A stretch of DNA of 64,000 nucleotides from contig NZ_SUGA01000001.1 of assembly GCF_004963255.1 (NCBI RefSeq), positions 310,001 to 374,000 on the forward strand, in the 5' to 3' direction. The notes beneath the pieces are model-generated. The model made no database searches. It worked only from the letters and a program-made list of their open reading frames with translations, and was not told the DNA's origin. This document shows positions 55,449-64,000 of this stretch, one piece after another. Position 1 is the first letter of the stretch. Each line of letters begins with the position of its first letter. Source of the stretch: Mesorhizobium sp. Its GTDB lineage: Bacteria; Pseudomonadota; Alphaproteobacteria; Rhizobiales; Rhizobiaceae. A program made the translations under genes and the position numbers.

Positions 55449-56630
55449 ATGAGACGATCCGGAGCTTTGCTTCTGTTTCCCCTGGCCGTGCTGCTGAGCG
55501 GCTGCGACTTCGTCGTGCTGGCGCCCGCGGGCGACGTGGCAGTGCAGCAGCGCGACCTGCTCGTCGTCTCGACCCTTTTGATGCTGCTCATCATCGTGCC
55601 CGTCATGGCGCTGACCGTGCTGTTCGCCTGGCGCTACCGACAGTCCAGCACGACGGCGACCTACACGCCGGACTGGGACCATTCGACCAAGCTGGAGCTG
55701 GTGATCTGGGCAGCGCCTCTGCTCATCATCATATGCCTCGGCGCGCTGACCTGGCTCGGCACGCATCTGCTCGATCCTTACCGGCGGATCGACCGCATCG
55801 AGCCCGGACAGCCGGTCACGCAAAACAACAAGCCGCTCAGGGTCGAGGTCGTCGCGCTCGATTGGAAATGGCTCTTCATCTATCCGGATTACGGCATCGC
55901 CTCCGTCAACGAGCTGGCGGCGCCAGTCAACCAGCCGATCGACTTCCGCATCACCTCGTCCAGGGTGATGAACTCCTTCTACATTCCGGCCCTCGCCGGG
56001 CAGATCTACGCCATGCCTGCCATGGAGACGAAGCTGCACGCCGTCATCAACCGCCCGGGCACCTATACCGGCTTCTCGGCCAATTACAGCGGCGCCGGCT
56101 TTTCCGGCATGCGCTTTGCGTTCCACGGCCTCTCCGACCAGGCCTTCACCGACTGGGTGGCGCAGGCCAAAGGCGCGCAGTCCACGCTTACCCGCGAGAC
56201 CTATCTCGAGCTTGAACGCCCGAGCGAGAACGAGCCGGTCCGCCACTATGCCTCCGTCGACCCCGATCTTTATGGTGCGATCCTCAATCTGTGCGTCGAG
56301 CCCGGCAAGATGTGCATGAACGAGATGATGTCGATCGACGCCAAGGGCGGCCTCGGGCTCGCCGGCGTGCGCAATACCCAGCCGCTGCAATATGACAAGC
56401 TTGCCCGGCGCGGCGCGGTGTTCGGTAGCGATCCGTCCTATGTCGCCAGCATCTGCACGGCGGAGGAGGCGGCAGCCGCCTCTCGCGCGGCTCGTAATGA
56501 CGATGAAAAGAGCTGGCCGCTCAGGGACCTGTCGCCGCTGCGTGGCGTCGGCTTGCTCGCGCCCGGCGCCGGCAGCCGCCGCGCCGACGCCGAGGCGCCG
56601 TCGTTCGGCCTGCTGCGCTTCGAATTGTGA
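55449..56630 (+). CDS. cyoA: Cytochrome bo-type quinol oxidase subunit II
   Basis: A 393-residue lipoprotein subunit. The signal ends in a lipobox (AVLLSGC, Cys about residue 19), then two membrane helices ([22 protein letters not shown] and [21 protein letters not shown]). The periplasmic cupredoxin domain has [21 protein letters not shown] and [20 protein letters not shown]. It lacks the CuA Cys/His set, as expected of a quinol and not a cytochrome c oxidase. ATG at 55449 (MRRSGALLL) is chosen so that the lipobox is at the usual place; an in-frame start at 55410 is less likely. Confidence 0.94.
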   Translation: MRRSGALLLFPLAVLLSGCDFVVLAPAGDVAVQQRDLLVVSTLLMLLIIVPVMALTVLFAWRYRQSSTTATYTPDWDHSTKLELVIWAAPLLIIICLGALTWLGTHLLDPYRRIDRIEPGQPVTQNNKPLRVEVVALDWKWLFIYPDYGIASVNELAAPVNQPIDFRITSSRVMNSFYIPALAGQIYAMPAMETKLHAVINRPGTYTGFSANYSGAGFSGMRFAFHGLSDQAFTDWVAQAKGAQSTLTRETYLELERPSENEPVRHYASVDPDLYGAILNLCVEPGKMCMNEMMSIDAKGGLGLAGVRNTQPLQYDKLARRGAVFGSDPSYVASICTAEEAAAASRAARNDDEKSWPLRDLSPLRGVGLLAPGAGSRRADAEAPSFGLLRFEL

Positions 56631-56640
56631 GGAATGGCGG

Positions 56641-58647
56641 ATGCCTGAGACGCTGACCAAATTCATCTTCGGCCGCCTCACTTTGGAGTCGCTGCCGCTG
56701 CACGAGCCGATCGTCGTCGTCACCTTCATCGTGGTGGCGCTTGGCGGCCTCGCGGTTCTCGGCGCCGTCAGCTATTTCAAGCTCTGGGGCTATCTCTGGC
56801 GCGAGTGGTTCACCAGCGTCGACCACAAGAAGATCGGCATCATGTACATGGTGCTCGGCCTCGTCATGCTGCTTCGCGGCTTCTCCGACGCCATTATGAT
56901 GCGCCTGCAGCAGGCGATCGCCTTTAACGGTTCGGACGGCTATCTCAACGCCCATCACTACGACCAGATCTTCACCGCGCATGGCGTGATCATGATCTTC
57001 TTCGTGGCGATGCCTTTCGTCACTGGGCTGATGAACTTCGTCGTGCCGCTGCAGATCGGCGCGCGCGACGTCTCCTTCCCCTTCCTCAACAATTTCAGCT
57101 TCTGGATGACGGTGGGCGGCGCCATCCTGGTCATGGCCTCGCTGTTCGTCGGCGAGTTCGCCCGCACCGGCTGGCTGGCCTATCCGCCGCTCTCGGGCAT
57201 CAATTACAGTCCCGATGTCGGCGTTGATTACTACATCTGGGCGCTGCAGGTCGCCGGCGTCGGCACGACCTTATCCGGCATCAATCTGATCTGCACCATC
57301 GTCAAGATGCGCGCCCCCGGCATGACGATGATGCGCATGCCCATCTTCACCTGGACCTCGCTTTGCACCAACGTGCTGATCGTGGCGTCCTTCCCTGTGC
57401 TGACGGCGGTGCTCACCCTCTTGGCGCTCGACCGCTATGTCGGCACCAACTTCTTCACCAACGACTTCGGCGGCAACCCGATGATGTATGTGAACCTCAT
57501 CTGGATATGGGGTCACCCGGAGGTCTACATCCTCATCCTGCCGCTGTTCGGCGTCTTTTCCGAGGTCACCTCGACCTTCTCCGGCAAGCGCCTGTTCGGC
57601 TACACCTCGATGGTCTACGCCACGGTGGTCATCACCATCCTGTCCTATCTGGTCTGGCTGCACCACTTCTTCACCATGGGCTCCGGCGCCAGCGTCAATT
57701 CCTTCTTCGGCATCACCACGATGATCATCTCGATCCCGACCGGGGCGAAGATGTTCAACTGGCTGTTCACCATGTATCGCGGCCGTATCCGCTTCGAGCT
57801 GCCGATGATGTGGACGGTGGCCTTCATGCTCACCTTCGTCGTCGGCGGCATGACAGGCGTGCTGCTTGCGGTGCCGCCGGCCGACTTCGTGTTGCACAAC
57901 AGCCTGTTCCTGATCGCGCATTTCCACAACGTCATCATCGGCGGCGTGCTCTTCGGCCTGTTCGCCGGCATCGCCTACTGGTGGCCCAAGGCCTTCGGCT
58001 TCAAGCTCGATCCGTTCTGGGGCAAGGTCTCGTTCTGGTGCTGGGTGCTCGGCTTCTGGCTCGCCTTCATGCCGCTCTATATCCTCGGCCTGATGGGCGT
58101 GACGCGCCGCATGCGCGTGTTCGACGACCCTTCGCTGCAGATCTGGTTCGTCATCGCTGCCTTCGGCGCCGTGCTGATCGCCGCCGGCATCGCCGCCTTC
58201 CTGGTCCAGATCTTCGTCTCGATCCGCAAGCGCGCCGAACTGGCCGACGTCACCGGCGACCCCTGGGACGGCCGCACACTCGAATGGTCGACCTCCTCGC
58301 CGCCGCCGGCCTATAATTTCGCTTTCACGCCGGTCATCCGCGACAACGACGCCTGGTTCGACATGAAGAGAGCCGGCTACCGTCGCCCGCTCTCCGGCTT
58401 CAAGCCGATCCACATGCCGAAGAACACCGGCACGGGCGTCGTCCTCGCCGTGTTCAGCGTGGCGCTCGGCTTCGGGCTGATCTGGTACATGTGGTGGCTG
58501 GCGGCGCTGAGCTTCGTCTGCCTGATCGCCACCGCGATCGGCCACACCTTCAACTATCACCGCGACTTCGACATCCCGGCGGCCGAGGTCGCGCGAACGG
58601 AAGAGGCGAGGACGGCGCTCCTCGCCGCTGAGGAGGCTAGGGCTTGA
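56641..58647 (+). CDS. cyoB: Cytochrome bo-type quinol oxidase subunit I
   Basis: A 668-residue haem-copper oxidase core with about fifteen helices. Visible ligands: haem His in [11 protein letters not shown], CuB His and the crosslinked Tyr in [12 protein letters not shown], the CuB pair in LHHFFTMG, and the haem pair in HFHNVIIGG. It reduces oxygen to water using ubiquinol and pumps protons. GGAATGGCGG precedes the ATG at 56641. It is 10 bases after cyoA and 2 bases before cyoC. Confidence 0.96.
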   Translation: MPETLTKFIFGRLTLESLPLHEPIVVVTFIVVALGGLAVLGAVSYFKLWGYLWREWFTSVDHKKIGIMYMVLGLVMLLRGFSDAIMMRLQQAIAFNGSDGYLNAHHYDQIFTAHGVIMIFFVAMPFVTGLMNFVVPLQIGARDVSFPFLNNFSFWMTVGGAILVMASLFVGEFARTGWLAYPPLSGINYSPDVGVDYYIWALQVAGVGTTLSGINLICTIVKMRAPGMTMMRMPIFTWTSLCTNVLIVASFPVLTAVLTLLALDRYVGTNFFTNDFGGNPMMYVNLIWIWGHPEVYILILPLFGVFSEVTSTFSGKRLFGYTSMVYATVVITILSYLVWLHHFFTMGSGASVNSFFGITTMIISIPTGAKMFNWLFTMYRGRIRFELPMMWTVAFMLTFVVGGMTGVLLAVPPADFVLHNSLFLIAHFHNVIIGGVLFGLFAGIAYWWPKAFGFKLDPFWGKVSFWCWVLGFWLAFMPLYILGLMGVTRRMRVFDDPSLQIWFVIAAFGAVLIAAGIAAFLVQIFVSIRKRAELADVTGDPWDGRTLEWSTSSPPPAYNFAFTPVIRDNDAWFDMKRAGYRRPLSGFKPIHMPKNTGTGVVLAVFSVALGFGLIWYMWWLAALSFVCLIATAIGHTFNYHRDFDIPAAEVARTEEARTALLAAEEARA

Positions 58648-58649
58648 GC

Positions 58650-59276
58650 ATGGCATCGACGGCGATCACGGCCGGCGCCGAGCCGGTCTTCCACCTGGAA
58701 GAGGAGCATGCGCACGCCGAAGGCGGCAGCACCATGCTCGGCTTCTGGCTCTATTTGATGAGCGACTGCCTGATCTTCGCCATGCTGTTCGCGGCCTTTG
58801 GCGTGCTCGGCGGCAATTACGCGGCGGGCCCCGCGCCGAAGGACCTGTTCGATCTCGGCCTGGTGGCAGTCAACACCACCATGTTGCTGCTCTCCTCGAT
58901 CACCTATGGCTTCGCCATGCTGACCATGGACAAGGGCCGTGTCGGCGCGACGCAAGCCTGGCTCGCGGTGACCATGCTGTTCGGCCTCGCCTTCCTGTCG
59001 ATCGAGCTCTACGAGTTCGCGCATATGATCCATGAGGGCGCGACGCCGCAGCGCAGCGCCTTCCTGTCGTCCTTCTTTACCCTGGTCGGCACGCACGGCC
59101 TGCATGTCACCTTCGGCATCGTTTGGATGGTGGCCCTGATGGTCCAGGTCGCGCGATACGGCCTTATCGAGGCCAACCGCCGCCGGCTGATGTGCCTCTC
59201 GATGTTCTGGCACTTCCTCGACGTCGTCTGGATCGGCGTCTTCACCTTCGTCTATCTGATGGGGACGTTGCGATGA
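58650..59276 (+). CDS. cyoC: Cytochrome bo-type quinol oxidase subunit III
   Basis: A 208-residue subunit with five predicted helices and the family start FHLEEEHAHAEGGSTMLGFWLYLMSDCLIFA in parts. The mid-part SSITYGFAMLTMDKG and GTHGLHVTFGIVWM are typical of CyoC. ATG at 58650 follows the cyoB stop by two bases; a TTG two codons earlier is possible. Overlaps cyoD by four bases. Confidence 0.95.
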   Translation: MASTAITAGAEPVFHLEEEHAHAEGGSTMLGFWLYLMSDCLIFAMLFAAFGVLGGNYAAGPAPKDLFDLGLVAVNTTMLLLSSITYGFAMLTMDKGRVGATQAWLAVTMLFGLAFLSIELYEFAHMIHEGATPQRSAFLSSFFTLVGTHGLHVTFGIVWMVALMVQVARYGLIEANRRRLMCLSMFWHFLDVVWIGVFTFVYLMGTLR

Positions 59277-59647
59277 GCGCTCATGATCATACCGGTCACG
59301 ACCACGCGCATGGCGGTGCCGCGCATGGCTCGCTGAAGGGGTACCTGATCGGCTTCTTCCTGTCGGTGATCCTCACCGCCATCCCGTTCTGGCTGGTGAT
59401 GGATGGCGTCATCGACAACAAGCAGGCCACGGCCGTCATCATCATGGCCTTCGCCGCGGTGCAGATCGTCGTGCACATGATCTTCTTCCTGCACATGAAC
59501 CCGGCCTCCGAGGGCGGATGGTCGATGCTGGCGCTCATCTTCACGGTGATCCTCGTCGTCATCGTGCTGAGCGGCTCGCTCTGGGTGATGTACCATCTCA
59601 ACGCCAACATGATGCCTGGGCTCCACGAAATGCGGGAGATGCCATGA
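59273..59647 (+). CDS. cyoD: Cytochrome bo-type quinol oxidase subunit IV
   Basis: A 124-residue subunit. A His-rich N-terminus (HDHTGHDHAHGGAAHG) leads to three helices, with LKGYLIGFFLSVILTAIPFW and VVHMIFFLHMN as family motifs. It overlaps cyoC and the SURF1 gene by four bases at each end, so translation of all three is likely linked. Confidence 0.94.
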   Translation: MSAHDHTGHDHAHGGAAHGSLKGYLIGFFLSVILTAIPFWLVMDGVIDNKQATAVIIMAFAAVQIVVHMIFFLHMNPASEGGWSMLALIFTVILVVIVLSGSLWVMYHLNANMMPGLHEMREMP

Positions 59648-60456
59648 GCCCTGTTTCGGGCGTGGGGAGGGTCAATCTCAAGGCAGAAGTCACGGTCGGC
59701 CGGGCAGACATAGGCGCTCACGCCGCGCCGTCGAAAGGCTCCGCGTCGCGCTTCTTGCTTGCGCTGCTCGGACTTGTTGGCGTTCTGGTGTTTCTTGCGC
59801 TCGGCATCTGGCAGCTGGAAAGACGGGTCTGGAAACTCGACCTGATCGCCCGCGTCGACCAGCGCATCCATGCTCCGGTCGTCGATGCGCCAGGACCCGC
59901 GCCATGGGCTGATATCAACGCGGCCGGCTATGAATATCGCCATGTACGCCTCACCGGCAGTTTCTCCGGCGGAGCCAACACGCTGGTCAAGGCGGTGACC
60001 GAGCTTGGCGGCGGCTATTGGGTGCTGACGCCGATGCGCGGCGACCGCGGCTTCACGGTCCTCGTCAACCGCGGCTTCGTTCCGCAGGAACGCAAGGCCG
60101 AATTTCAACAAGAGAGCGGCGGCCTTGAGTCGCCTACGACGGTTGACGGGCTGCTGCGCATCAGCGAACCCGGCGGCGGTTTCCTGCGCAGCAACGATCC
60201 GGCTGCCGACCGCTGGTATTCGCGCGACGTCGTGGCAATCGCCAAGGCGCGCGGCCTGACCGATGTCGCGCCCTATTTCATCGACGCCGGGCCATCCGGC
60301 GCGGAGATCTGGCCGCGCGGCGGCCTGACTGTCGTCACCTTCCGCAACAGCCACCTTGCCTATGCTCTGACCTGGTTCGCCCTGGCAGCGATGCTGGCGA
60401 TCGCCATCGCCAGGCCGATTCTTGGCTGGCGTCGGAAGCGGGACGCGGCAAGATGA
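59644..60456 (+). CDS. SURF1-family oxidase assembly protein
   Basis: A 270-residue protein with a helix at about 37-55 (LLALLGLVGVLVFLALGIWQLER) and another near the C-terminus. The GxWQ motif (LGIWQLERR) and NRGFVP are SURF1 signatures. SURF1 helps insert haem or copper into haem-copper oxidases; the place right after cyoD says it serves this quinol oxidase. The first 30 residues before the helix are unusually long. Overlaps both neighbours by four bases. Confidence 0.92.
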   Translation: MSPVSGVGRVNLKAEVTVGRADIGAHAAPSKGSASRFLLALLGLVGVLVFLALGIWQLERRVWKLDLIARVDQRIHAPVVDAPGPAPWADINAAGYEYRHVRLTGSFSGGANTLVKAVTELGGGYWVLTPMRGDRGFTVLVNRGFVPQERKAEFQQESGGLESPTTVDGLLRISEPGGGFLRSNDPAADRWYSRDVVAIAKARGLTDVAPYFIDAGPSGAEIWPRGGLTVVTFRNSHLAYALTWFALAAMLAIAIARPILGWRRKRDAAR

Positions 60457-61805
60457 ACATCTCGATCGCGCGGCTTCATCAGGGGAAGCCGTTCCCAGCG
60501 GCTCCTCTTGCCGGCCACGGAGGCGCCGCCTCGAACGCCGACGTGACGAACAGGAAGAACCTGCTGCTTCTCATCCACTTGCGTTGGCTGGCGGTGGCCG
60601 GGCAGGTGCTGACCATCCTGGTGACGCAATACTGGTTCGTCATCCCGCTGCCGCTCACCGAGATGGCCGGCGTGGTGCTGTTCCTCGTCGGGCTGAACAT
60701 CTTCAGCCTGCTCGCCTTGCGCGGCAATCGCCGCATTAGCAACGCGCAGCTTTTCGTGGCGCTGATCTTCGACATGGCGGCGCTGACCACGCAGCTCTAT
60801 CTGAGCGGCGGCGCCTCGAACCCGTTCGTGTCGCTCTATCTGCTGCAGATCACGCTCGGCGCCGTGCTGCTGGCGCCATGGTCGACGTGGATCCTGGTGG
60901 TGACCGCCTCGGCCTGCTTCGTCTTCCTCATCTTCGTGTTCCAGCCGATCGCGCTCTCCCATCACGGCGGCAGCGACCTCCTGGCGCTGCATCTGCGCGG
61001 CATGTTCATCTGCTTCGTGCTGGCGGCCGGCCTGATCGTGATCTTCATGACACGCATCAACCGCAATTTGCGCGAACGCGACGCCTATCTCGCGGACCTG
61101 CGCCAGCGTTCGGCCGAAGAAGACCACATCGTGCGCATGGGCCTGCTCGCCTCCGGCGCCGCGCATGAGCTCGGCACGCCGCTCTCGACCATATCCGTCA
61201 TCCTGTCCGACTGGCGCCAGATGCAGGGCGTCAAGCGCAACCGCGAGCTTTCCGAGGACGTGGCCGAGATGCAGGCCCAGATCGAGCGCTGCAAAAGCAT
61301 CGTGACCGGCATCCTCATGTCCTCCGGCCAGGCGCGGGGAGAAGGCACGATCCGCACCACGATCCGCCACTTCCTCGACGACCTCGTCCAGGAGTGGCGT
61401 GTCAGCCGCCAGCCTTCCAGGCTGGACTTCAGCAACGGGTTCCAGCCGGACGAGCCGATCGTGTCCGACACGGCGCTGCGGCAAGTGATCTTCAATGTGC
61501 TCGACAATGCGCTGGAAGCATCGCACGATTGGGTCGGCATCGCTGCCGAGCGGCAGGATGAGAAACTGGTGTTCACCGTCAAGGATCGCGGACCGGGTTT
61601 CGACAAGGATATTCTGGCCGGGCTCGGCCAGCCCTATATGTCGAGCAAGGGGCGTCCGGGCGGCGGCCTTGGCCTCTTCCTGGTGTTCAATGTCGTGCGC
61701 AAGCTCGGCGGCGACGTTTCAGCGCGCAACATGGAGGAGGGCGCCTGCGTTACCCTTTCGCTGCCGCTGGCGGCGCTGACCGATGGAGACGATCGTGAAA
61801 TCTGA
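60453..61805 (+). CDS. regB: RegB/PrrB/ActS-type redox sensor histidine kinase
   Basis: A 450-residue kinase with six predicted membrane helices. The quinone-binding heptapeptide GGxxNPF is present (GGASNPF, 119-125), and the H box is GAAHELGTPLSTI with H238. A Cys at 280 in IERCKSIV corresponds to the redox-active Cys of RegB. The ATPase domain has NVLDNALEAS, DRGPGF and GGGLGLFLV. Such kinases read the quinone pool and redox state. Coupled to the oxidase genes by a four-base overlap. In rhizobia the same protein is often called ActS. Confidence 0.92.
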   Translation: MNISIARLHQGKPFPAAPLAGHGGAASNADVTNRKNLLLLIHLRWLAVAGQVLTILVTQYWFVIPLPLTEMAGVVLFLVGLNIFSLLALRGNRRISNAQLFVALIFDMAALTTQLYLSGGASNPFVSLYLLQITLGAVLLAPWSTWILVVTASACFVFLIFVFQPIALSHHGGSDLLALHLRGMFICFVLAAGLIVIFMTRINRNLRERDAYLADLRQRSAEEDHIVRMGLLASGAAHELGTPLSTISVILSDWRQMQGVKRNRELSEDVAEMQAQIERCKSIVTGILMSSGQARGEGTIRTTIRHFLDDLVQEWRVSRQPSRLDFSNGFQPDEPIVSDTALRQVIFNVLDNALEASHDWVGIAAERQDEKLVFTVKDRGPGFDKDILAGLGQPYMSSKGRPGGGLGLFLVFNVVRKLGGDVSARNMEEGACVTLSLPLAALTDGDDREI

Positions 61806-62328
61806 TCGATCCTTGTTCATTGTCGAGGACGACGCGACTTTCGCGCGCACGCTCAAACGCTCGTTTGAGAAGCGCGACTACAATGTCGTGGTTTGCCATG
61901 ACCGTGAGGCGCTGCTGGCCGCGCTGGAGACGGCCGTTCCGGCCTATGCCGTCGTCGACCTCAAGCTCGGAGCGGGATCGGGTCTAGAATGCGTCAAGCT
62001 GCTCGGCGCCCGCAACCCGTCGACGCGGATCGTCGTATTGACGGGGTTTGCCAGCATCGCCACGGCGGTCGAGGCGATCAAGCTCGGCGCCTGTCACTAT
62101 CTGGCCAAGCCCGCCAACACCGACGACATCGAAGCCGCCTTCGGCCGCGACGAGGGAGATGTGTCTGTGCCGCTCACCAGCCGTCCCACCTCGATCAAGA
62201 ACCTCGAATGGGAGCGCATCCACGAGACGCTGGTCGAGACCGGCTTCAACATTTCCGAAACCGCGCGCCGTCTCGGCCTGCACCGGCGCACGCTCGCCCG
62301 CAAGCTCGAGAAGCGCGTGGTGCAATAA
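61795..62328 (+). CDS. regA: RegA/PrrA/ActR-type response regulator
   Basis: A 177-residue regulator with receiver Asp at D55 (VVDLKLGAGSGL) and Lys in YLAKPAN. The C-terminal Fis-like helix-turn-helix, with NISETARRLGLHRRTLARKL, is nearly constant in the RegA family. GTG at 61795 is preferred because GGAG is six bases upstream; ATG at 61783 in the same frame is an alternative. It lies inside the end of regB (overlap 11-23 bases). It probably controls the oxidase operon and other redox genes. Confidence 0.93.
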   Translation: MKSDRSLFIVEDDATFARTLKRSFEKRDYNVVVCHDREALLAALETAVPAYAVVDLKLGAGSGLECVKLLGARNPSTRIVVLTGFASIATAVEAIKLGACHYLAKPANTDDIEAAFGRDEGDVSVPLTSRPTSIKNLEWERIHETLVETGFNISETARRLGLHRRTLARKLEKRVVQ

Positions 62329-63330
62329 CTATCCGACCGCCACGGCCAGCACCAAGACGCAGTCGCCCGCCTTGACCAGACCTGGAAAGTGACGTGCGGC
62401 GAGCAGCCCCGACATCCGGGCCCTGATCTCCTGCGGCGCCTGGCCGGTGCGCCCGAGCGGATGGATGCGCGCAACCACCTGGCCATCCTCGACAGGCTCG
62501 CCGAGATCGACCATGGTCTCGATCATCCCGTCCTCCTCGGCGAGGGCGAAGCAATCGCCAGACGGCATGTCCAGCCACTGAGTTCTGCCCTTCTCGACCG
62601 CACCATCGACGATGCCGGCGTGGCGCAGCACGTTGAGGATACCGCGCCGGGCAATTCGCACGGTCTCTGCGCGAGAGGTTCCGCCGCCGCCGAGCTCGGT
62701 GGTGACGAAGACCTTGCCCATCTCCTCGGCCGCCGTGTCGTACATGCCGACCGCGTCGATCTCGGTCATGCGCATCGAGAACGGCGCCGAGAAAGCCTCG
62801 ACCGCGGCGAAGGCCTTTCTCTCCTGCTCTTTGTCCGGCAGCGTGTGCGCCGCGCAGAACGGGACGAAGTCCAGCGTCTTGCCGCCTGAGTGGAAGTCGA
62901 AGACGAGGTCCGCGCGCGGCAGCAATTCGCGCTGGAAATAGTCTGCGATCTTCTCCGTCACCGTGCCGTCGGGACGGCCGGGAAACGAGCGGTTCATGTT
63001 GCCCTTGTCGATCGGCGAGGTGCGCGTGCCGGCCCGGAATGCTGGATAGTTCATCGCCGGCACGATGATGATCGTGCCGGAGACTTGTTTCGGATCGAGC
63101 GTGCGGGCGAGCTCGTAAAGCGCCAACGGCCCTTCATACTCGTCGCCGTGATTGCCGCCGGTCAGCAGCGCCGTCGAGCCCTTGCCGTTGCGTACGACGC
63201 AGACCGGGATCATCACCGACCCCCAGGCAGAATCGTCGCGGCTGTAGGGCAGGCGCAGGAAGCCGTGCTGGACGCCGTCGCGCTCGAAGTCGACGGTCGG
63301 CGCGATCGGCGATGGACGCAGAGCGGACAT
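62329..63330 (-). CDS. doeB: N-acetyl-L-2,4-diaminobutyrate deacetylase (DoeB type)
   Basis: A 333-residue zinc deacylase of the AstE/AspA (succinylglutamate desuccinylase) family. Zinc ligands are visible in LTGGNHGDEYEGP (His, Glu), with FDFHSGGKTLD for the third His. FVTTELGGGGTSRAE is the catalytic Glu region. With DoeA it turns ectoine into acetylated diaminobutyrate and then diaminobutyrate. In Sinorhizobium the matching gene is eutE. It begins three bases after the doeA stop. It converges on regA with no gap. Confidence 0.88.
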   Translation of the reverse strand: MSALRPSPIAPTVDFERDGVQHGFLRLPYSRDDSAWGSVMIPVCVVRNGKGSTALLTGGNHGDEYEGPLALYELARTLDPKQVSGTIIIVPAMNYPAFRAGTRTSPIDKGNMNRSFPGRPDGTVTEKIADYFQRELLPRADLVFDFHSGGKTLDFVPFCAAHTLPDKEQERKAFAAVEAFSAPFSMRMTEIDAVGMYDTAAEEMGKVFVTTELGGGGTSRAETVRIARRGILNVLRHAGIVDGAVEKGRTQWLDMPSGDCFALAEEDGMIETMVDLGEPVEDGQVVARIHPLGRTGQAPQEIRARMSGLLAARHFPGLVKAGDCVLVLAVAVG

Positions 63331-63333
63331 CGT

Positions 63334-64000
63334 TCAGTCCTTCACGAAGAGCTTGCGCGGCACATTGGCCAGGCATTCGACGCCGGTCTCGGTGATCAGG
63401 ATCGACTCGGTGATTTCCAGCCCCATCGTCTCCAGCCACAGCCCGGTCATGAAGTGGAAGGTCATGCCGGGCCTGAGCTCGGTGCGGTCGCCGGGACGCA
63501 GGCTCATGGTGCGCTCGCCCCAGTCCGGCGGATAGGAGATACCGATTGGGTAGCCGGTGCGGTTGTCCTTGACGATGCCGTATTTCTTCAGGACGGCGAA
63601 GAAGGCATTGGCGATGTCCTCGCAGGTATTGCCGGGCTTGGCGGCGGCCAGGCCTGCCTCCATGCCTTCCAGCGTCGCCTTCTCGGCGTCGAGGAAGGCC
63701 TGCGTCGGCTTGCCGAGGAAGACCGTGCGCGACAGCGGGCAATGATAGCGGTTGTAGCAGCCGGCGATCTCGAAGAACGTGCCCTCGTTCGCCTTCATCG
63801 GCTTGTCGTCCCAGGTGAGATGCGGCGCTGAGGCGTCCGCTCCCGACGGCAGCAGCGGCACGATCGCCGGATAGTCGCCGCCGATGCCGGCGACGCCGCG
63901 CGTGCCGGCATCGTAGATCTCGGCGACGAGATCGCATTTGCGCATGCCGACCTCTATTTTGTCGACGATGCGCTGGTGCATCGCCTCGACGATGCGGGCG
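63334..64000 (-). CDS. doeA: Ectoine hydrolase (DoeA type), 5' part missing
   Basis: The frame is open to base 64000, so about 220 C-terminal residues are seen and the start is outside. It is a creatinase/M24 peptidase-like fold: AIVPLLPSGADASAPHLTWDD, EGTFFEIAGCYNRYHCPLSRT, GIGISYPPDWGER-like segment and a metal-binding Glu in LEITESILIT. DoeA opens the ectoine ring. Adjoining doeB and the same strand support the assignment; the Sinorhizobium name is eutD. Importer genes probably lie past the window edge. Confidence 0.87.
   Translation of the reverse strand, partial: ARIVEAMHQRIVDKIEVGMRKCDLVAEIYDAGTRGVAGIGGDYPAIVPLLPSGADASAPHLTWDDKPMKANEGTFFEIAGCYNRYHCPLSRTVFLGKPTQAFLDAEKATLEGMEAGLAAAKPGNTCEDIANAFFAVLKKYGIVKDNRTGYPIGISYPPDWGERTMSLRPGDRTELRPGMTFHFMTGLWLETMGLEITESILITETGVECLANVPRKLFVKD

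Noticed and set aside
1..64000. CRISPR arrays, insertion sequences, prophage genes, rRNA
   Set aside because: No spaced direct repeats, transposase, phage structural gene or rRNA sequence was seen; all repeats found are short intergenic palindromes.

Overview
This window looks like chromosomal DNA from a GC-rich alphaproteobacterium of the Rhizobiales, most like Mesorhizobium. This is inferred from gene content and order, not from a database search. The evidence is a chvE-gguABC sugar system with a divergent gbpR-type regulator, a rhaRSTPQUK/rhaDI rhamnose locus in the order known from rhizobia, dctBD divergent from dctA with a sigma-54 promoter, an ALAS-type hemA, a SAM-II riboswitch before metZ, and rhizobial-type intergenic palindromes. 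I see no insertion sequences, phage genes, CRISPR arrays or rRNA genes. One tRNA (Gly, CCC) is present.

Layout. 1-3.1 kb: the 3' end of a ceramide glucosyltransferase-like gene, metZ with its riboswitch, and a two-domain dCTP deaminase. 3.1-9.7 kb: the gguC-gguB-gguA-chvE sugar importer and gbpR. 9.7-19.8 kb: mixed housekeeping genes (an arginine-rich Tat-signal protein, tRNA-Gly, a histone-deacetylase-fold enzyme, a MATE pump, a cysteine-synthase-like enzyme, pyrD, a NarL-type regulator, an MFS pump, an O-methyltransferase and a TetR regulator). 19.8-29.4 kb: a very large transporter-fused hybrid histidine kinase, mscL, an aminotransferase, hemA, galE and dadA. 29.4-40.3 kb: the complete L-rhamnose locus, with ABC importer, mutarotase, kinase, DeoR regulator, fused aldolase-dehydrogenase and isomerase. 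40.3-44.5 kb: gamma-glutamyltransferase and two overlapping glycosyltransferase-like genes that look richer in A/T than their surroundings. 44.7-49.6 kb: the C4-dicarboxylate system. 49.7-55.3 kb: a histidine phosphatase, a pseudouridine synthase, small proteins, a UDP-glucuronate 4-epimerase and an MHS-type transporter. 55.4-62.3 kb: a compact cyoABCD-surf1-regB-regA operon. 62.3-64 kb: doeB and a partial doeA for ectoine breakdown.

How it works together. Much of the window suits a soil or plant-associated life: uptake of plant sugars (ChvE-Ggu, Rha), dicarboxylates (Dct) and ectoine (Doe), surface polysaccharide precursors (GalE, LpsL-like, glycosyltransferases), and respiration matched to oxygen or redox state (Cyo with RegBA). 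Several control elements can be read directly: a SAM-II aptamer followed by a terminator, a textbook -24/-12 promoter with upstream palindromes at dctA, a perfect palindrome in front of cyoA, and GATC-containing repeats between rhaR and rhaD. Dispersed hairpin repeats occupy many intergenic gaps.

I did not find a clearly new multi-gene system. The best candidates for a second look are the arginine/tryptophan-rich Tat-signal protein, the quinol oxidase operon carrying its own redox two-component system, the A/T-richer glycosyltransferase pair, and the perfect palindromes that have no assigned binding protein.
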